A stretch of 64,000 nucleotides of DNA from an uncultured Clostridium sp. (GCA_900543885.1 UQTA01000003.1:1-64000); one strand, 5' to 3'. Shown: positions 18,655 through 27,871, counted from the stretch's first letter. Program-made: numbers and translations. The notes: generated from the letters alone by a model not told the origin.

Positions 18655-20085
18655 ATGTACGAAACAAAGAAGATTCGTGAGATCGCTGAGAGAAAATCAG
18701 ATGAGATCGCTCAGATCCAGCACTCTATTTTTGATCTGGCAGAGTATGGATACGAGGTTCAAAAAAGTGCGTCTTATCTGGAAGCACTTCTGGAAAAAGA
18801 AGGTTTCCAGGTAGAACGTGGGATTGGCGATATTGAAACCGCGTTTGTAGGAACCTATGGAAGCGGGAATCCAGTGATCGGTATTCTGGCAGAATTTGAT
18901 GCGCTGCCAAACTTAAGCCAGAAAGCAGGAGAAACAAAGCGGTGTCCCATCGAAGGAAAAGCATATGGACATGCTTGTGGACACAGCGCACTGGCGGCTG
19001 GAACTGTAGGTGCAGCGATCGTGGCCAAGGAGTACTTAAAAGAAACAGGAAAGACTGGTACTGTAAAAGTATTTGGCTGTCCTGCAGAGGAAACAGGATT
19101 TGGTAAGAGTTTTATGGTGAAGAGAGGCTGCTTTGAAGGGGTGGATATGTGCTTTACTTGGCATCCAATGGATCATACCAGTCTTTGGGGCCGTACACTG
19201 GGGTATTATAAAGTCCGCTTTGATTTTAAAGGAACTGCCTCTCATGCAGGTGGTGCGCCAGAATTAGGCCGCAGCGCGTTGGATGCCTGTGAGCTGATGA
19301 ACGTTGGTGTGAATTACCTCCGTGAACATATCATTTCCAGTGCTAGAGTGCATTACGCATATTTAGACGCAGGCGGTGATGCGCCGAACATTGTACAGGA
19401 TCATGCTTCCCTTCTTTATTTTGTAAGAGCCCCAAGATTGGCCGACAGTGCTGCTATTTTGGAACGTGTAAAGAAGATCGCTAAAGGTGCGGCTTTAATG
19501 ACAGAAACAGAGGTAAATATTAAAGTTTTAGGCGGTATGAGTGATAACATTCCCAATCCAACTGCTTCCCGCATTCTTTCAGATGCTTTTGTTGCAGAGG
19601 GAGGTCCGGATTTTACAGAAGAAGAATTTGCCATTGCACGCCGTTTCTTAGATATCTTAAGCCCGCAGGAAAGAGAAAAAGCAATTCACATGGGAGCAAA
19701 GATGCAGGGGATCAGCGAAGAAGAATTTGCTAAAAGGCCATTAGTTACCCGTGTTGAGCCAGCAGATGAGCGCAGTATGGAAAAACAGTATACGGCATCT
19801 ACAGATGTAGGTGATGTAAGTTATAATGTGCCTACTACCCAGTATGCGGGAACCACAAGTATACCTGGAACCGGCCTTCATACCTGGCAGTTTGCAGCTC
19901 AGGTAGGTACTTCCATTGGTGATAAGGGAAGTATTGCAGTAGCTCGTGCCATTGCAAGAGCGTGTGCAGAAGTATGGGAAAATCCGGAAGTAGTAAAAAC
20001 TGCAAAAAAAGAGCTTTTAGAGACTACGGGCGGTGTATATGTTTCCCCACTTCCAGATGATGTAAAACCAGGTGAAGGAATGTAA
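18655..20085 (+). CDS. M20-family amidohydrolase, AbgB-like
   Basis: 476 residues, close to AbgB (aminobenzoyl-glutamate hydrolase subunit B) and other M20D peptidases. Metal-site motifs: YGHACGHSALAAG, CPAEETGFGKS, FTWHPMDHTS, and the lid/dimer domain with GTASHAGGAPELGRSALDA. Such enzymes hydrolyse amide bonds of N-acyl or N-aroyl amino acids and dipeptides in the cytoplasm. RBS TTGGAGGG precedes the ATG; 32 bases after sdaAB. Located inside a serine-dehydratase operon with a membrane protein pair, so a seryl conjugate is a reasonable substrate guess. A dead copy lies at 16326. Confidence 0.92.
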   Translation: MYETKKIREIAERKSDEIAQIQHSIFDLAEYGYEVQKSASYLEALLEKEGFQVERGIGDIETAFVGTYGSGNPVIGILAEFDALPNLSQKAGETKRCPIEGKAYGHACGHSALAAGTVGAAIVAKEYLKETGKTGTVKVFGCPAEETGFGKSFMVKRGCFEGVDMCFTWHPMDHTSLWGRTLGYYKVRFDFKGTASHAGGAPELGRSALDACELMNVGVNYLREHIISSARVHYAYLDAGGDAPNIVQDHASLLYFVRAPRLADSAAILERVKKIAKGAALMTETEVNIKVLGGMSDNIPNPTASRILSDAFVAEGGPDFTEEEFAIARRFLDILSPQEREKAIHMGAKMQGISEEEFAKRPLVTRVEPADERSMEKQYTASTDVGDVSYNVPTTQYAGTTSIPGTGLHTWQFAAQVGTSIGDKGSIAVARAIARACAEVWENPEVVKTAKKELLETTGGVYVSPLPDDVKPGEGM

Positions 20086-20135
20086 ATCGGAAAGATTCCA
20101 GGAATATATCAAAAAAAGGAGAAGGTAAATCAACG

Positions 20136-20855
20136 ATGAGTTTTATTGAAATCATGAACAGCCCCCTGCTTTACGCAATGGTAGGAGCGGGTATTGTGTA
20201 TATTTTATTATTCTGTGTTGTTACACTGCGCAAGTCATATCGTCATGCACTTGAGATTGGCATTACAAAAGAGAAAATCCGCACTGCTATCGTATCTTCT
20301 GCGATTTATACCATTGTACCATCTATTTCTGTTGTGATTGGTCTGTTCAGCCTTGCAACTGTAATTGGAGTTCCGTGGTCGTGGTTCCGTCTATCTGTTG
20401 TAGGTGCTGTGACTTATGAACTGGTTGCGGCAGATATGGCAGCTACCGGCGCCGGATATGAGTCAATTGCCGCATTAAACGCAGCGGGAGATCCTACCGT
20501 TGTAGGCACACTGATGTTTGTTATGAGTATCTGTATTCTCGGTGGCATTACTGGTGTTCTTCTGTTTGGTAAGAGGATTCAGGAGAACATGGTTAAGGCC
20601 AGAAGTAAAAATGGTATGTTAGGCGCACTGCTTACAAGTGTTATGTCTATGGCGATCATTGAAGCATTCCTTCCGATCCAGATTATCAAGGGGCCGGTTT
20701 TTGCAGCAGTTGCAATTACTGCATGTGTACTTACCTTTATTCAGACATGGATTGTAAATAAATTAAAGATCAACTGGTACAGAAGCTTTATCATGGCGGT
20801 TACCCTGATTTTGGGAATGGCGTCTTCTCTGCTCTGGATTCAGATTCTTAGTTAA
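20136..20855 (+). CDS. DUF5058-like membrane protein, putative transporter subunit
   Basis: 239 residues, about seven predicted helices (first about 10-30, then 48-75, 122-146, 163-183, 186-206, 215-237). Resembles DUF5058 membrane proteins, whose function is not established. RBS AAAAGGAGAAGG lies 12 bases before the ATG. A second polytopic protein of nearly equal length follows 19 bases later, which suggests that the two form one heteromeric carrier. The amidohydrolase upstream points to import of its substrate. Family assignment is from memory of pattern, so moderate. Confidence 0.7.
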   Translation: MSFIEIMNSPLLYAMVGAGIVYILLFCVVTLRKSYRHALEIGITKEKIRTAIVSSAIYTIVPSISVVIGLFSLATVIGVPWSWFRLSVVGAVTYELVAADMAATGAGYESIAALNAAGDPTVVGTLMFVMSICILGGITGVLLFGKRIQENMVKARSKNGMLGALLTSVMSMAIIEAFLPIQIIKGPVFAAVAITACVLTFIQTWIVNKLKINWYRSFIMAVTLILGMASSLLWIQILS

Positions 20856-20874
20856 TTTAAGGAGGAAGTCAAAG

Positions 20875-21597
20875 ATGAATAAGAAATATGAGAACAGTAT
20901 TCACCGTCTGGGAAGGATTGGCGTTATTATTGGCATTTGTTTTATGCTAGGAATTCCGGCAGTGATCAGCACAGCGTTTCATGTATGGCCGGAAAATATT
21001 GGCAAATTATTAACAGCTTGTGTAGGACTTTTAGCCATCTACCTTCCAACAAACGTTGCTGAAGTTTTAGGATATACACCTATGCTTGGCTCTTCTGCTT
21101 ATATTACATTTCTTACAGGAAATGTTACCAACTTAAAAATTCCGGTTGTTTTGAATGCCCAATCTTTGACAGATGCGGCCCAGGGAACAGACGAAGGTGA
21201 TACCATTGCCAATATCGCGGTTGCAGTTTCTTCTATCATTACTACGGTGATCGTTGCTTTTGGTGTACTTCTGATGGTTCCGTTAAAGCCAATTTTAATG
21301 AGTAATGCAGTGCAGACTGCAAGTTTATACCTGCTTCCAGCTTTGTTTGGCGGACTGTTGTTAAGCAATATTAATCAGGATTGTGGTGAGTATAACGCAA
21401 AGAATAAATCCTGGATCCTGGTTCCTACCATGGCATTAGTAGTTATCATTAATCACTTCTATTCTTTACTGGGAAAAGAAGGCTTTATTGTAATCGGCTG
21501 TATGGTTGTCAGCGTTATCCTTGCTTATGTTATGTATAAAGGCGGATTTATCAAGATGTCTGAAAAGAATGCTGGATCAGAAGAAAAACAAGATTAA
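20875..21597 (+). CDS. Polytopic membrane protein, partner of the DUF5058-like protein
   Basis: 240 residues with about six helices (about 13-34, 43-62, 108-133, 147-166, 180-200, 205-225) and a charged C-terminal tail KMSEKNAGSEEKQD facing the cytoplasm. I do not recognise the family with certainty. RBS AAGGAGGAAG precedes the ATG. Equal size, tight spacing and shared operon with the preceding membrane protein point to a two-subunit transporter of unknown mechanism. No ATPase or binding protein is present in the operon, so it would be a secondary carrier or channel. Confidence 0.75.
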   Translation: MNKKYENSIHRLGRIGVIIGICFMLGIPAVISTAFHVWPENIGKLLTACVGLLAIYLPTNVAEVLGYTPMLGSSAYITFLTGNVTNLKIPVVLNAQSLTDAAQGTDEGDTIANIAVAVSSIITTVIVAFGVLLMVPLKPILMSNAVQTASLYLLPALFGGLLLSNINQDCGEYNAKNKSWILVPTMALVVIINHFYSLLGKEGFIVIGCMVVSVILAYVMYKGGFIKMSEKNAGSEEKQD

Positions 21598-21635
21598 ATA
21601 AAAAATGAAATTTCAGAAAACAGGAGATCGCTGTA

Positions 21636-22520
21636 ATGGATTTTAAAAGTGCTGAAGAGTTATTAATGCTCTGTGAAAAAAATCACTGTTCCATATCAGA
21701 AGTTATGAAACAGAGGGAGATGGAACTAGGTGAGATCAGTGCGGCAGCTGCCGAGAAAAAAATGGCGGCCGCGCTGAACATCATGAGGGAATCGGCTTAT
21801 ACCCCCATACGCAGACCACAGCGTTCCATCGGCGGCCTGATTGGCGGGGAAGCAAAACTTTTGCGCAAACATAAAAATGCCGGACAGGACATTTGCGGTG
21901 GTGTTCTTTCCAATGCAATCACATATGCTATGGCAGTTCTGGAAGTAAATACTTCCATGGGACTGATCGTGGCGGCGCCTACTGCCGGCTCTTCAGGAAT
22001 CGTTCCAGGACTTTTACTGGCCTTGCAGGAAGAGTATCATATCTCAGAAGAACGTCTGATTCAGGCACTGTTTAATGCAGGGGCCATAGGATATTTGGCT
22101 ATGCGCAATGCCACAGTGGCAGGCGCGGTAGGCGGCTGTCAGGCAGAGGTTGGGGTCGCATCTGCTATGGCAGCATCCGCCGCAGTAGAATTAATGGACG
22201 GAAATCCAAAGGAGTGTCTGAATGCAGCATCGACTGTATTGATGAATCTTTTAGGTCTGGTCTGTGATCCCCTTGGTGGATTGGTAGAGTGTCCGTGTCA
22301 GAGCCGTAACGCAGCAGGGGTCTCCATCGCCCTGTGTGCCGCGGAAATGGCTTTAAGCGGTGTGCCTCAGATCATTCCTTTTGATGAAATGCTTGATACT
22401 ATGTATCAGGTGGGAAAGAAGCTTCCACCTGAGCTTCGTGAAACGGCATTAGGCGGCTGTGCTGCAACGCCTACAGGCTGCCGCTTCGCAAAACAGCTTT
22501 TGAAAAAAGCGAATGTTTAA
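21636..22520 (+). CDS. sdaAA: L-serine dehydratase, iron-sulfur type, alpha subunit
   Basis: 294 residues. Carries the SdaAA core SIGGLIGGEAKLL, ITYAMAVLEVN, APTAGSSGIVPGLLLAL and the cysteines expected to hold the [4Fe-4S] cluster (GGCQAEVG, LVCDPLGG, ECPCQSRNAAG, GGCAATPTGC). Completes the enzyme begun by sdaAB 3 kb upstream. RBS CAGGAGATCGC is ahead of the ATG. Last gene of the operon; a terminator follows at 22566. Serine-dehydratase subunits are normally adjacent or fused, so the split order is notable. Confidence 0.95.
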   Translation: MDFKSAEELLMLCEKNHCSISEVMKQREMELGEISAAAAEKKMAAALNIMRESAYTPIRRPQRSIGGLIGGEAKLLRKHKNAGQDICGGVLSNAITYAMAVLEVNTSMGLIVAAPTAGSSGIVPGLLLALQEEYHISEERLIQALFNAGAIGYLAMRNATVAGAVGGCQAEVGVASAMAASAAVELMDGNPKECLNAASTVLMNLLGLVCDPLGGLVECPCQSRNAAGVSIALCAAEMALSGVPQIIPFDEMLDTMYQVGKKLPPELRETALGGCAATPTGCRFAKQLLKKANV

Positions 22521-22565
22521 GTTTACAGATACAAAATAGATTTTATAAAAATCTAATGGATAGTA

Positions 22566-22597
22566 AAAAGACAGGCTCATACCGGGCCTGTCTTTTT
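22566..22597 (+). terminator. Intrinsic terminator of the sdaAB-sdaAA operon
   Basis: AAAAGACAGGC pairs with GCCTGTCTTTTT around the loop TCATACCGG, giving an 11-pair stem with a T run. On the minus strand the same A/T-flanked hairpin could also end transcription coming from 23404, so it may act both ways. Confidence 0.88.
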
Positions 22598-22654
22598 GTG
22601 ACCGTAAATGGGAAAAACGTTATTTAACGCTTCCCTTTCATGTGTAAATAGATT

Positions 22655-23404
22655 TTACTGATACTCGAAAACATTGATCCAGCTCTCTAACAGATCCTTT
22701 TCTTCCGGACGCTTATAAGCCAGCTGCGCGGCTGCTACGATTGGAAGCCAGCCCTGCACATAGCGTTTTTCTGTACCTGTTTTTTCACAGAACAGATCCA
22801 TGTACAGCTCTGCTTTCTTTTTGTCCTTTAAGCTGAGCAGAAGGTAGGTTCTTGCTACATCGGCACTTGCATTGCCCTGGGAAGCATGTACCCAGTCAAT
22901 TACATAGAGTTTTCCATCGTCACCAACAATGACGTTGGATGGATTGAAATCGCCGTGGCAGAGCTTGGTGTGTTTTGGCATTCCGTCCAGTCTGGTCAAA
23001 AGCTCATAACGAGTGCCTTCATCCAGCTGCTCCACGGATTTTAAGGAGCGGATGGTCTTTTCTTTCAGCTTGTTTAACAGAGGGCAAGCCTGGCTGTGGA
23101 TCAACAGCTGTAAGTCTACCATCTGGGACATGTACTCTTCCAGCTTATCCGGATTTTCATCCATCAGCTGTTCTAAGGTTTTTCCTGGTACATATTCTTT
23201 GATAATAGCCCATTTTCCATCAGTTACCGTTACCCCTAAAACCTTTGGAACATTGAGCGCTTCAATGGTCTCAACTCTTGCATTACATAATGCTTCGTTT
23301 AAAACCTCAGCTTTCGGGAATCCTTCACAGAATTCCTTAATGGCAGTATCTCCGTCACGGTAGACGGTCTTTTTTGCACTACTGAAAATCATTTCTTTTG
23401 CCAT
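22655..23404 (-). CDS. Aminoglycoside phosphotransferase-like kinase (APH fold)
   Basis: 249 residues. Brenner-type motif LCHGDFNPSNVIV and metal-binding VIDWVHASQGN identify the APH/choline-kinase fold; IIKEYVPGKTLEQLM is the hinge after the ATP-binding lobe. Start at 23404 gives the best distance to GGAGAGT; ATGs a few codons earlier are too close to it. Members phosphorylate small hydroxyl compounds (choline, homoserine, aminoglycosides, fructosamines); the substrate cannot be told here. Stands alone on the minus strand, with no resistance-gene neighbours. 23405-23585 shows no further gene. Confidence 0.85.
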   Translation of the reverse strand: MAKEMIFSSAKKTVYRDGDTAIKEFCEGFPKAEVLNEALCNARVETIEALNVPKVLGVTVTDGKWAIIKEYVPGKTLEQLMDENPDKLEEYMSQMVDLQLLIHSQACPLLNKLKEKTIRSLKSVEQLDEGTRYELLTRLDGMPKHTKLCHGDFNPSNVIVGDDGKLYVIDWVHASQGNASADVARTYLLLSLKDKKKAELYMDLFCEKTGTEKRYVQGWLPIVAAAQLAYKRPEEKDLLESWINVFEYQ

Positions 23405-23585
23405 AATCATACTCTCCTTCCACACATTATATACGGTACTGCTGCGGTGTGAACTGCCGCATCAGCTATTATTTTACTACATGACCGATTAAAAGTACAG
23501 CAGAAATTGATAAAAAATTAACGTTTATTTTTTGTCAAAATTAAAAAGTCCGTATCATAAAAAACTTCAAACATATAGCAAGAAA

Positions 23586-25637
23586 TCAGAACCGGAAGAT
23601 CGCAGTTCCATAGCCTCCAAGAGGATAGGAGATGGAGTATGGCTGTCCATCACATTCGCCTTTTACAGAGGTATAAGTTGGGCACTGGCTGGGTTTATAT
23701 GCACCGTGAACATTATCCAAAAGGAGTGACAGCTTGCAGCGTTTCGGCACGCCTACGCGGTAATCCGGGCGATCCACAGGAGTGAAGTTTACGACGAACA
23801 GCAGGTTCTTTTTGCCGGTCTCATCTTTGCGGATAAAGCTGAAAATACTGCGGTCCCCATCATTTGCATTGATCCACTGGAAACCGTTCCAGTCATTGTC
23901 AAGGCGGTACAGACAAGGATATTTTTTATAAATATGAAGGAGGTCACGAACATATTCCTGAAGCTTTTTGTGACTTTCTTCTTCTGCTAAATACCAGTCA
24001 AGGCTGACTTTTTCATCCCATTCGTGCCACTGGCCGAAGTCCTGTCCCATAAATAAAAGTTTCTTTCCCGGATGGCCTAACATAAAGGTATAACCGGCTT
24101 TTAAGTTGGAGAACTTGTCCTCTCCAAGCCCCGGCATTTTGTTGATCATAGAGCATTTCAGATGAACAACTTCGTCGTGTGAGAGCACTAAGATATAGTT
24201 CTCACTGGTGAAATAGGTTAAGCTGAAGGTCATACGGTTGTGATTGTATTTGCGGAAATATGGGTCTAATTTCATATATTCCAGGAAATCATGCATCCAT
24301 CCCATATTCCATTTGAAGGTAAAACCAAGTCCGTCATTTTCAGGATGTCCCGTCACTTTTGGCCATGCAGTGGATTCCTCAGCGATCATGGCAACACCGT
24401 GATTGCGTCCCTGGACAACCGTATTTAAATGCTTGAAGAATTCGATCGCTTCTAAGTTCTGGTTTCCGCCGTCCTTATTTGGTACCCACTGGCCTGGTTC
24501 ACGGCCGTAGTCCAGATACAGCATGGAAGCTACCGCATCTACACGCAGACCGTCTACGTGGTATTCTTCTACCCAGTAAAGGGCATTGCTGATCAGAAAA
24601 TCTTTTACTTCATTTTTGCCGTAGTCAAAGACTTTAGTGCCCCAGTCCGGGTGTTCGCCCTTGCGGGGATCCTCATATTCAAAGAGCGGATGTCCGTCAA
24701 AATCAGCCAGTCCATGAGCATCTTTTGGAAAATGGGCTGGAACCCAGTCAAGGATAACGCCGATGCCATTTTTATGTAAGTAATTGACAAAATACATGAA
24801 ATCTTTCGGGCTTCCATAGCGGGAAGTGGGGGCAAAATAACCGGTTACCTGATAGCCCCAGGATCCGTCATAAGGATGCTCTGCAATGCCCATAAGCTCT
24901 ACGTGGGTGTATCCCATTTCTTTTACATAGGCAGCCAGTTCATGAGCAGCTTCAATGTAGGTATAATAGCCGTCTTTTTCTTCACGGTCTTTCTTCTTCC
25001 AGGAACCTAAGTGTACTTCGTAAATGCTGATAGGCTGTTTGGTCATATCAGCCTGGGAGCGTTTTGTGATCCAGTCACTGTCATTCCAGGAAAAGCCGCT
25101 GATATCGGCAGTAACGGAAGCAGTGCCGGGACGGTATTCTGCGCTGAAGGCAAATGGGTCAGCTTTGTAAAGGATCTTTCCAGTATCCGTGGTAATGGCA
25201 AATTTATAAAGTTCCCCAACCTGCATGCCTGCATTGAAATATTCCCAGATGCCGGATGGGCCTACTTTTGTCATAGGATTGGCTTCCGGGTTCCAGCCGT
25301 TAAAGTCACCTACTAAATGAACAGCCTGTGCATGAGGTGCCCACACACCAAAATAGATGCCTTTTTTGCCTTTGTAAGTCATGGGATGTGCACCCAGTTT
25401 CTTATAGATCTCATAGTGAGTGCCAGCACCAAATAAATAGCAGTCCAGATCAGAGATCAGGCCGGTATTAATAGAATCCTTCTTTGCGCTGGCAGAATCC
25501 GCCGCTTTTTTGGCAGTTGCCGTTTTTCTGGTTGCCGGACTTTTTGCCGCTTTTGTGCCGGTGCTTTTTCTGGTAGTTTTATGTGCTGCGGCCGGTGCAG
25601 TTTTCTTTGATTGGCCTGCCTGCTTTCTCGTTGTCAT
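23586..25637 (-). CDS. glgB: 1,4-alpha-glucan branching enzyme with basic N-terminal tail
   Basis: 683 residues. Forms alpha-1,6 branches in glycogen. CBM48-like domain from about 85 (YFGVWAPHAQAVHLVGDFNG), GH13 barrel with nucleophile Asp in VDGLRVDAVASMLY, acid/base Glu in MIAEESTAWP and LSHDEVVHLK, and the GlgB signature YDGSWGYQVTGYFAPTSRYG. ATG 25637 is backed by GGGGGAAAATT. Odd: residues 1-55 are almost only Lys, Ala, Thr and Ser (KKTAPAAAHKTTRKSTGTKA), like a histone-H1 tail, and not part of the enzyme fold. Start lies 2 bases from the amylase stop, so both are co-translated. Confidence 0.95.
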   Translation of the reverse strand: MTTRKQAGQSKKTAPAAAHKTTRKSTGTKAAKSPATRKTATAKKAADSASAKKDSINTGLISDLDCYLFGAGTHYEIYKKLGAHPMTYKGKKGIYFGVWAPHAQAVHLVGDFNGWNPEANPMTKVGPSGIWEYFNAGMQVGELYKFAITTDTGKILYKADPFAFSAEYRPGTASVTADISGFSWNDSDWITKRSQADMTKQPISIYEVHLGSWKKKDREEKDGYYTYIEAAHELAAYVKEMGYTHVELMGIAEHPYDGSWGYQVTGYFAPTSRYGSPKDFMYFVNYLHKNGIGVILDWVPAHFPKDAHGLADFDGHPLFEYEDPRKGEHPDWGTKVFDYGKNEVKDFLISNALYWVEEYHVDGLRVDAVASMLYLDYGREPGQWVPNKDGGNQNLEAIEFFKHLNTVVQGRNHGVAMIAEESTAWPKVTGHPENDGLGFTFKWNMGWMHDFLEYMKLDPYFRKYNHNRMTFSLTYFTSENYILVLSHDEVVHLKCSMINKMPGLGEDKFSNLKAGYTFMLGHPGKKLLFMGQDFGQWHEWDEKVSLDWYLAEEESHKKLQEYVRDLLHIYKKYPCLYRLDNDWNGFQWINANDGDRSIFSFIRKDETGKKNLLFVVNFTPVDRPDYRVGVPKRCKLSLLLDNVHGAYKPSQCPTYTSVKGECDGQPYSISYPLGGYGTAIFRF

Positions 25638-25638
25638 A

Positions 25639-27000
25639 TTAATTTTCCCCCTTGATTTTAAGGACAGCACCCCAGTTGCCCTTTAATTTAATTTCCAGCC
25701 TGCCGTTTTGTATGGACAGAACTGTAGTTTCATTTGAACTTGTATCATCTCTGTTTAAAAGATCCACCGCTTCCCGTGCCTGGATCGGGACAGGTATGTT
25801 TAATATGGCTTCGTTATCATCATTATTTAAGGCAGTGATGATCAGACTGTTATTTCCCCATCGTGCGTAGGCATATTGCCGGTTGGTAAGAAGCAGTTCC
25901 TGATATTTTCCGGTGTGCAGCTCTTCATTTTCCTGGTGGATCTTTCCAAGTTTGGAAATAAAATCAGTAAGCTTGCAGTTTAATTCAGGTATCTTCTGGG
26001 CCAGAATACAGGGCCGCAGGTCGTCATCACAGGTGGAAGTACGTCTGCCTTCGGTTGCCCACTCGCCGCCATAATAGATAGATGGGATTCCCGGAAGAGT
26101 CATTAAACAGGTGTATACAGGATACAGATGTTCTTTTACTTTTAACTTGCTGGCAATACGGTCTTCATCATGGTTGTCAAGGAAGGTGTAAAGCTGTCTT
26201 CCGATGGCTTCTAATCGGCGCACATTGTGGGCGATTTCAAAGAAGTTATGGTCATTAAAACCAGAGTAAATGCTTTTATGAAGTTCATAGTTTGTAACAG
26301 AATGGAGCATTTCAGGGTTGACCCAACGGCCGTAATCACCGTGGATCACTTCGCCCATAAGCCAGAAATCTGGTTTCATGGAAGCGGTTTTTGCGCGCAT
26401 TTCCTTCATGAAATTAAAATCCAGGATATTGGCGCAGTCTAAACGGATGCCGTCAATGTCAAATTCATTTACCCAGAAGCGGATCACGTCAAAAAGGTAA
26501 TCTTTCACCTGCGGGTTATAGAGATTTAAACAGGGAAGTTCAAAATGTCCCTGCCATGCTTCATAACCAAATGGATCTCCAAGAGGACTCTGCCAGCCGA
26601 AATTTACACCTTTGTACCAGTCTTTGTAAGGGGAGTCCCATTTCTTTTCCTGAATATCCTTAAAAGCGAAAAACTCACGGCCTGTGTGGTTGAAAACACC
26701 GTCAACTACTACTTTAATGCCGTTTTCATGGCATAGCTTCGTAAATTCGCGGAAAGATTCATTGGTTCCCAGTCTGCGGTCAACCAGTTTGTAATCTCTG
26801 GTGTCATAGCCGTGGCTGGATGATTCAAAAAGAGGACCTATGTAGATGGCATTGCAGCCTAAAGAATGGATATGAGGGATCCACTGGTCCAGTTCTTTAA
26901 AACGGTCTGTCACCTTTGTCTGTATGTTTGTCTTCGGGGCTCCGGTCATTCCTAAAGGATACATATGATAAAAGATAGCTTGTTCATACCAGGTACTCAT
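25639..27000 (-). CDS. Alpha-amylase family glycoside hydrolase (GH13)
   Basis: 453 residues. GH13 barrel with the four conserved regions: VVVDGVFNHTG, nucleophile in DGIRLDCANIL, acid/base Glu in LMGEVIHGDYG, and FLDNHDEDRI; a small beta domain closes the C terminus. No signal peptide, so it acts on internal glycogen or imported maltodextrins, for example as a neopullulanase- or cyclomaltodextrinase-like enzyme. Sits between the YaaL-like gene (4 bases away) and glgB, in one minus-strand operon. Exact specificity cannot be told. Confidence 0.92.
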   Translation of the reverse strand: MSTWYEQAIFYHMYPLGMTGAPKTNIQTKVTDRFKELDQWIPHIHSLGCNAIYIGPLFESSSHGYDTRDYKLVDRRLGTNESFREFTKLCHENGIKVVVDGVFNHTGREFFAFKDIQEKKWDSPYKDWYKGVNFGWQSPLGDPFGYEAWQGHFELPCLNLYNPQVKDYLFDVIRFWVNEFDIDGIRLDCANILDFNFMKEMRAKTASMKPDFWLMGEVIHGDYGRWVNPEMLHSVTNYELHKSIYSGFNDHNFFEIAHNVRRLEAIGRQLYTFLDNHDEDRIASKLKVKEHLYPVYTCLMTLPGIPSIYYGGEWATEGRRTSTCDDDLRPCILAQKIPELNCKLTDFISKLGKIHQENEELHTGKYQELLLTNRQYAYARWGNNSLIITALNNDDNEAILNIPVPIQAREAVDLLNRDDTSSNETTVLSIQNGRLEIKLKGNWGAVLKIKGEN

Positions 27001-27004
27001 GTTG

Positions 27005-27250
27005 TCAGTCCTCCATGTTTTTGAATTTTCTCAGTAAAAACTGATAGCGCAGCTGAGCTGCATTCCATTCGTAAATATAGCAGTCGATCAGTGACGGCTC
27101 TGTAGCCTGCTCAAAGTGGTTCTGTGCTGTTTCAAGGGCCCAGAGAGTGCGTTCAATATCGTCCCACAGTTTCTGTTTTGTAAAAAATAAATCTTCTTTT
27201 ACAGAAGCTGCGGCTGCAGCTTCACGAATGCCTTTAAAAAATCCCGGCAT
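27005..27250 (-). CDS. YaaL-like (DUF2508) small protein
   Basis: 81 residues, soluble and helical, with the pattern IERTLWALETAQNHFEQAT followed by LIDCYIYEWNAAQLRYQFLL, close to YaaL/DUF2508 proteins of Firmicutes (which carry DP.LID..IYE..A...RY..LLR). Function unknown. First gene of the operon with the amylase and glgB. 27251-27399 is an AT-rich gap likely to hold the operon's promoter; the palindrome GTAACTTTTTGTTAC straddles 27389-27403 at the 3' end of the ArsR gene. Confidence 0.65.
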   Translation of the reverse strand: MPGFFKGIREAAAAASVKEDLFFTKQKLWDDIERTLWALETAQNHFEQATEPSLIDCYIYEWNAAQLRYQFLLRKFKNMED

Positions 27251-27399
27251 AAATCTTCATCTCCCAACTGGTTTAACATTTATTTCTGCCGGATGACTTT
27301 TCTTTTTCCTGCAAGCACATTTCTGAAAAAAGTGAGGATATCTGGCATCAATTAGTATATCTGGGAAAAAAAGTTTTATGCATTTGGTGTAACTTTTTG

Positions 27400-27750
27400 T
27401 TACATGAATTCCTCCAGCCGATATCCTAATTCCATAAGAGAGCGGGTAGAGTTGCGTAAGGTGAGATAATAATAATTGGCTGTCCCGTCCTGACGTACTC
27501 CCACCAGGCCTGCATCTTTTAATATTTTTAAATGATGGGATATGGCAGGTCGGGAAAGGCTGGTGCGGCGGGTGATCTCATTTACATTCATGGCATGATT
27601 TTCAAAATCAATGGCTCCCTGGCTGCTGCCGGCTTTGATCGCTTCTTCACTGAGAAGTTCTACAATAGAAAGACGGACTTTATCGCCCAGGGCAATAAAA
27701 AGAGGCATGCAGCAATGAAATTGTTTCTGCAGATCCTGTGCCGTTGTCAT
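27400..27750 (-). CDS. ArsR-family winged-helix regulator
   Basis: 116 residues from the ATG at 27750, which is eight bases from GGAGG; an ATG two codons earlier (27756) is too close. Winged-helix fold with MNVNEITRRTSLSRPAISHHLKIL pattern (recognition helix SLSRPAISHHLK) and wing VGVRQDGTANYYYL. No CXC metal motif is visible; the two Cys in FHCCMP are near the N terminus. Genes on either side are the glycogen operon and the Tad operon, either of which could be its target, besides itself. Confidence 0.88.
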   Translation of the reverse strand: MTTAQDLQKQFHCCMPLFIALGDKVRLSIVELLSEEAIKAGSSQGAIDFENHAMNVNEITRRTSLSRPAISHHLKILKDAGLVGVRQDGTANYYYLTLRNSTRSLMELGYRLEEFM

Positions 27751-27767
27751 AGCCATTCCCTCCTTTG

Positions 27768-27783
27768 GTTTAAATTTTTAAAC
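27768..27783. promoter_or_regulatory. Palindromic operator at the ArsR gene
   Basis: GTTTAAATTTTTAAAC is a perfect 7-2-7 palindrome 17 bases upstream of the regulator start on the minus strand, the place expected for an autoregulatory ArsR operator. It is also only about 60 bases from the Tad promoter at 27843. Confidence 0.6.
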
Positions 27784-27842
27784 TAATATTATTTTACCAT
27801 TACAGTACACAGGGGTCAATAGAAAAACAATCAAAAAAGCTC

Positions 27843-27871
27843 TTGACAGGAGGGGCAAAATACGGCATAAT
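27843..27871 (+). promoter_or_regulatory. Sigma-A promoter of the Tad pilus operon
   Basis: TTGACA (27843-27848), 17 bases, CATAAT (27866-27871). It points at the Tad operon with a leader of about 170 bases (27878-28049), in which I see no strong hairpin or small gene. Confidence 0.75.

Noticed and set aside
22655..23404. Aminoglycoside resistance gene
   Set aside because: Only the broad APH kinase fold is seen; no resistance subfamily motif or mobile context, so the substrate is left open.
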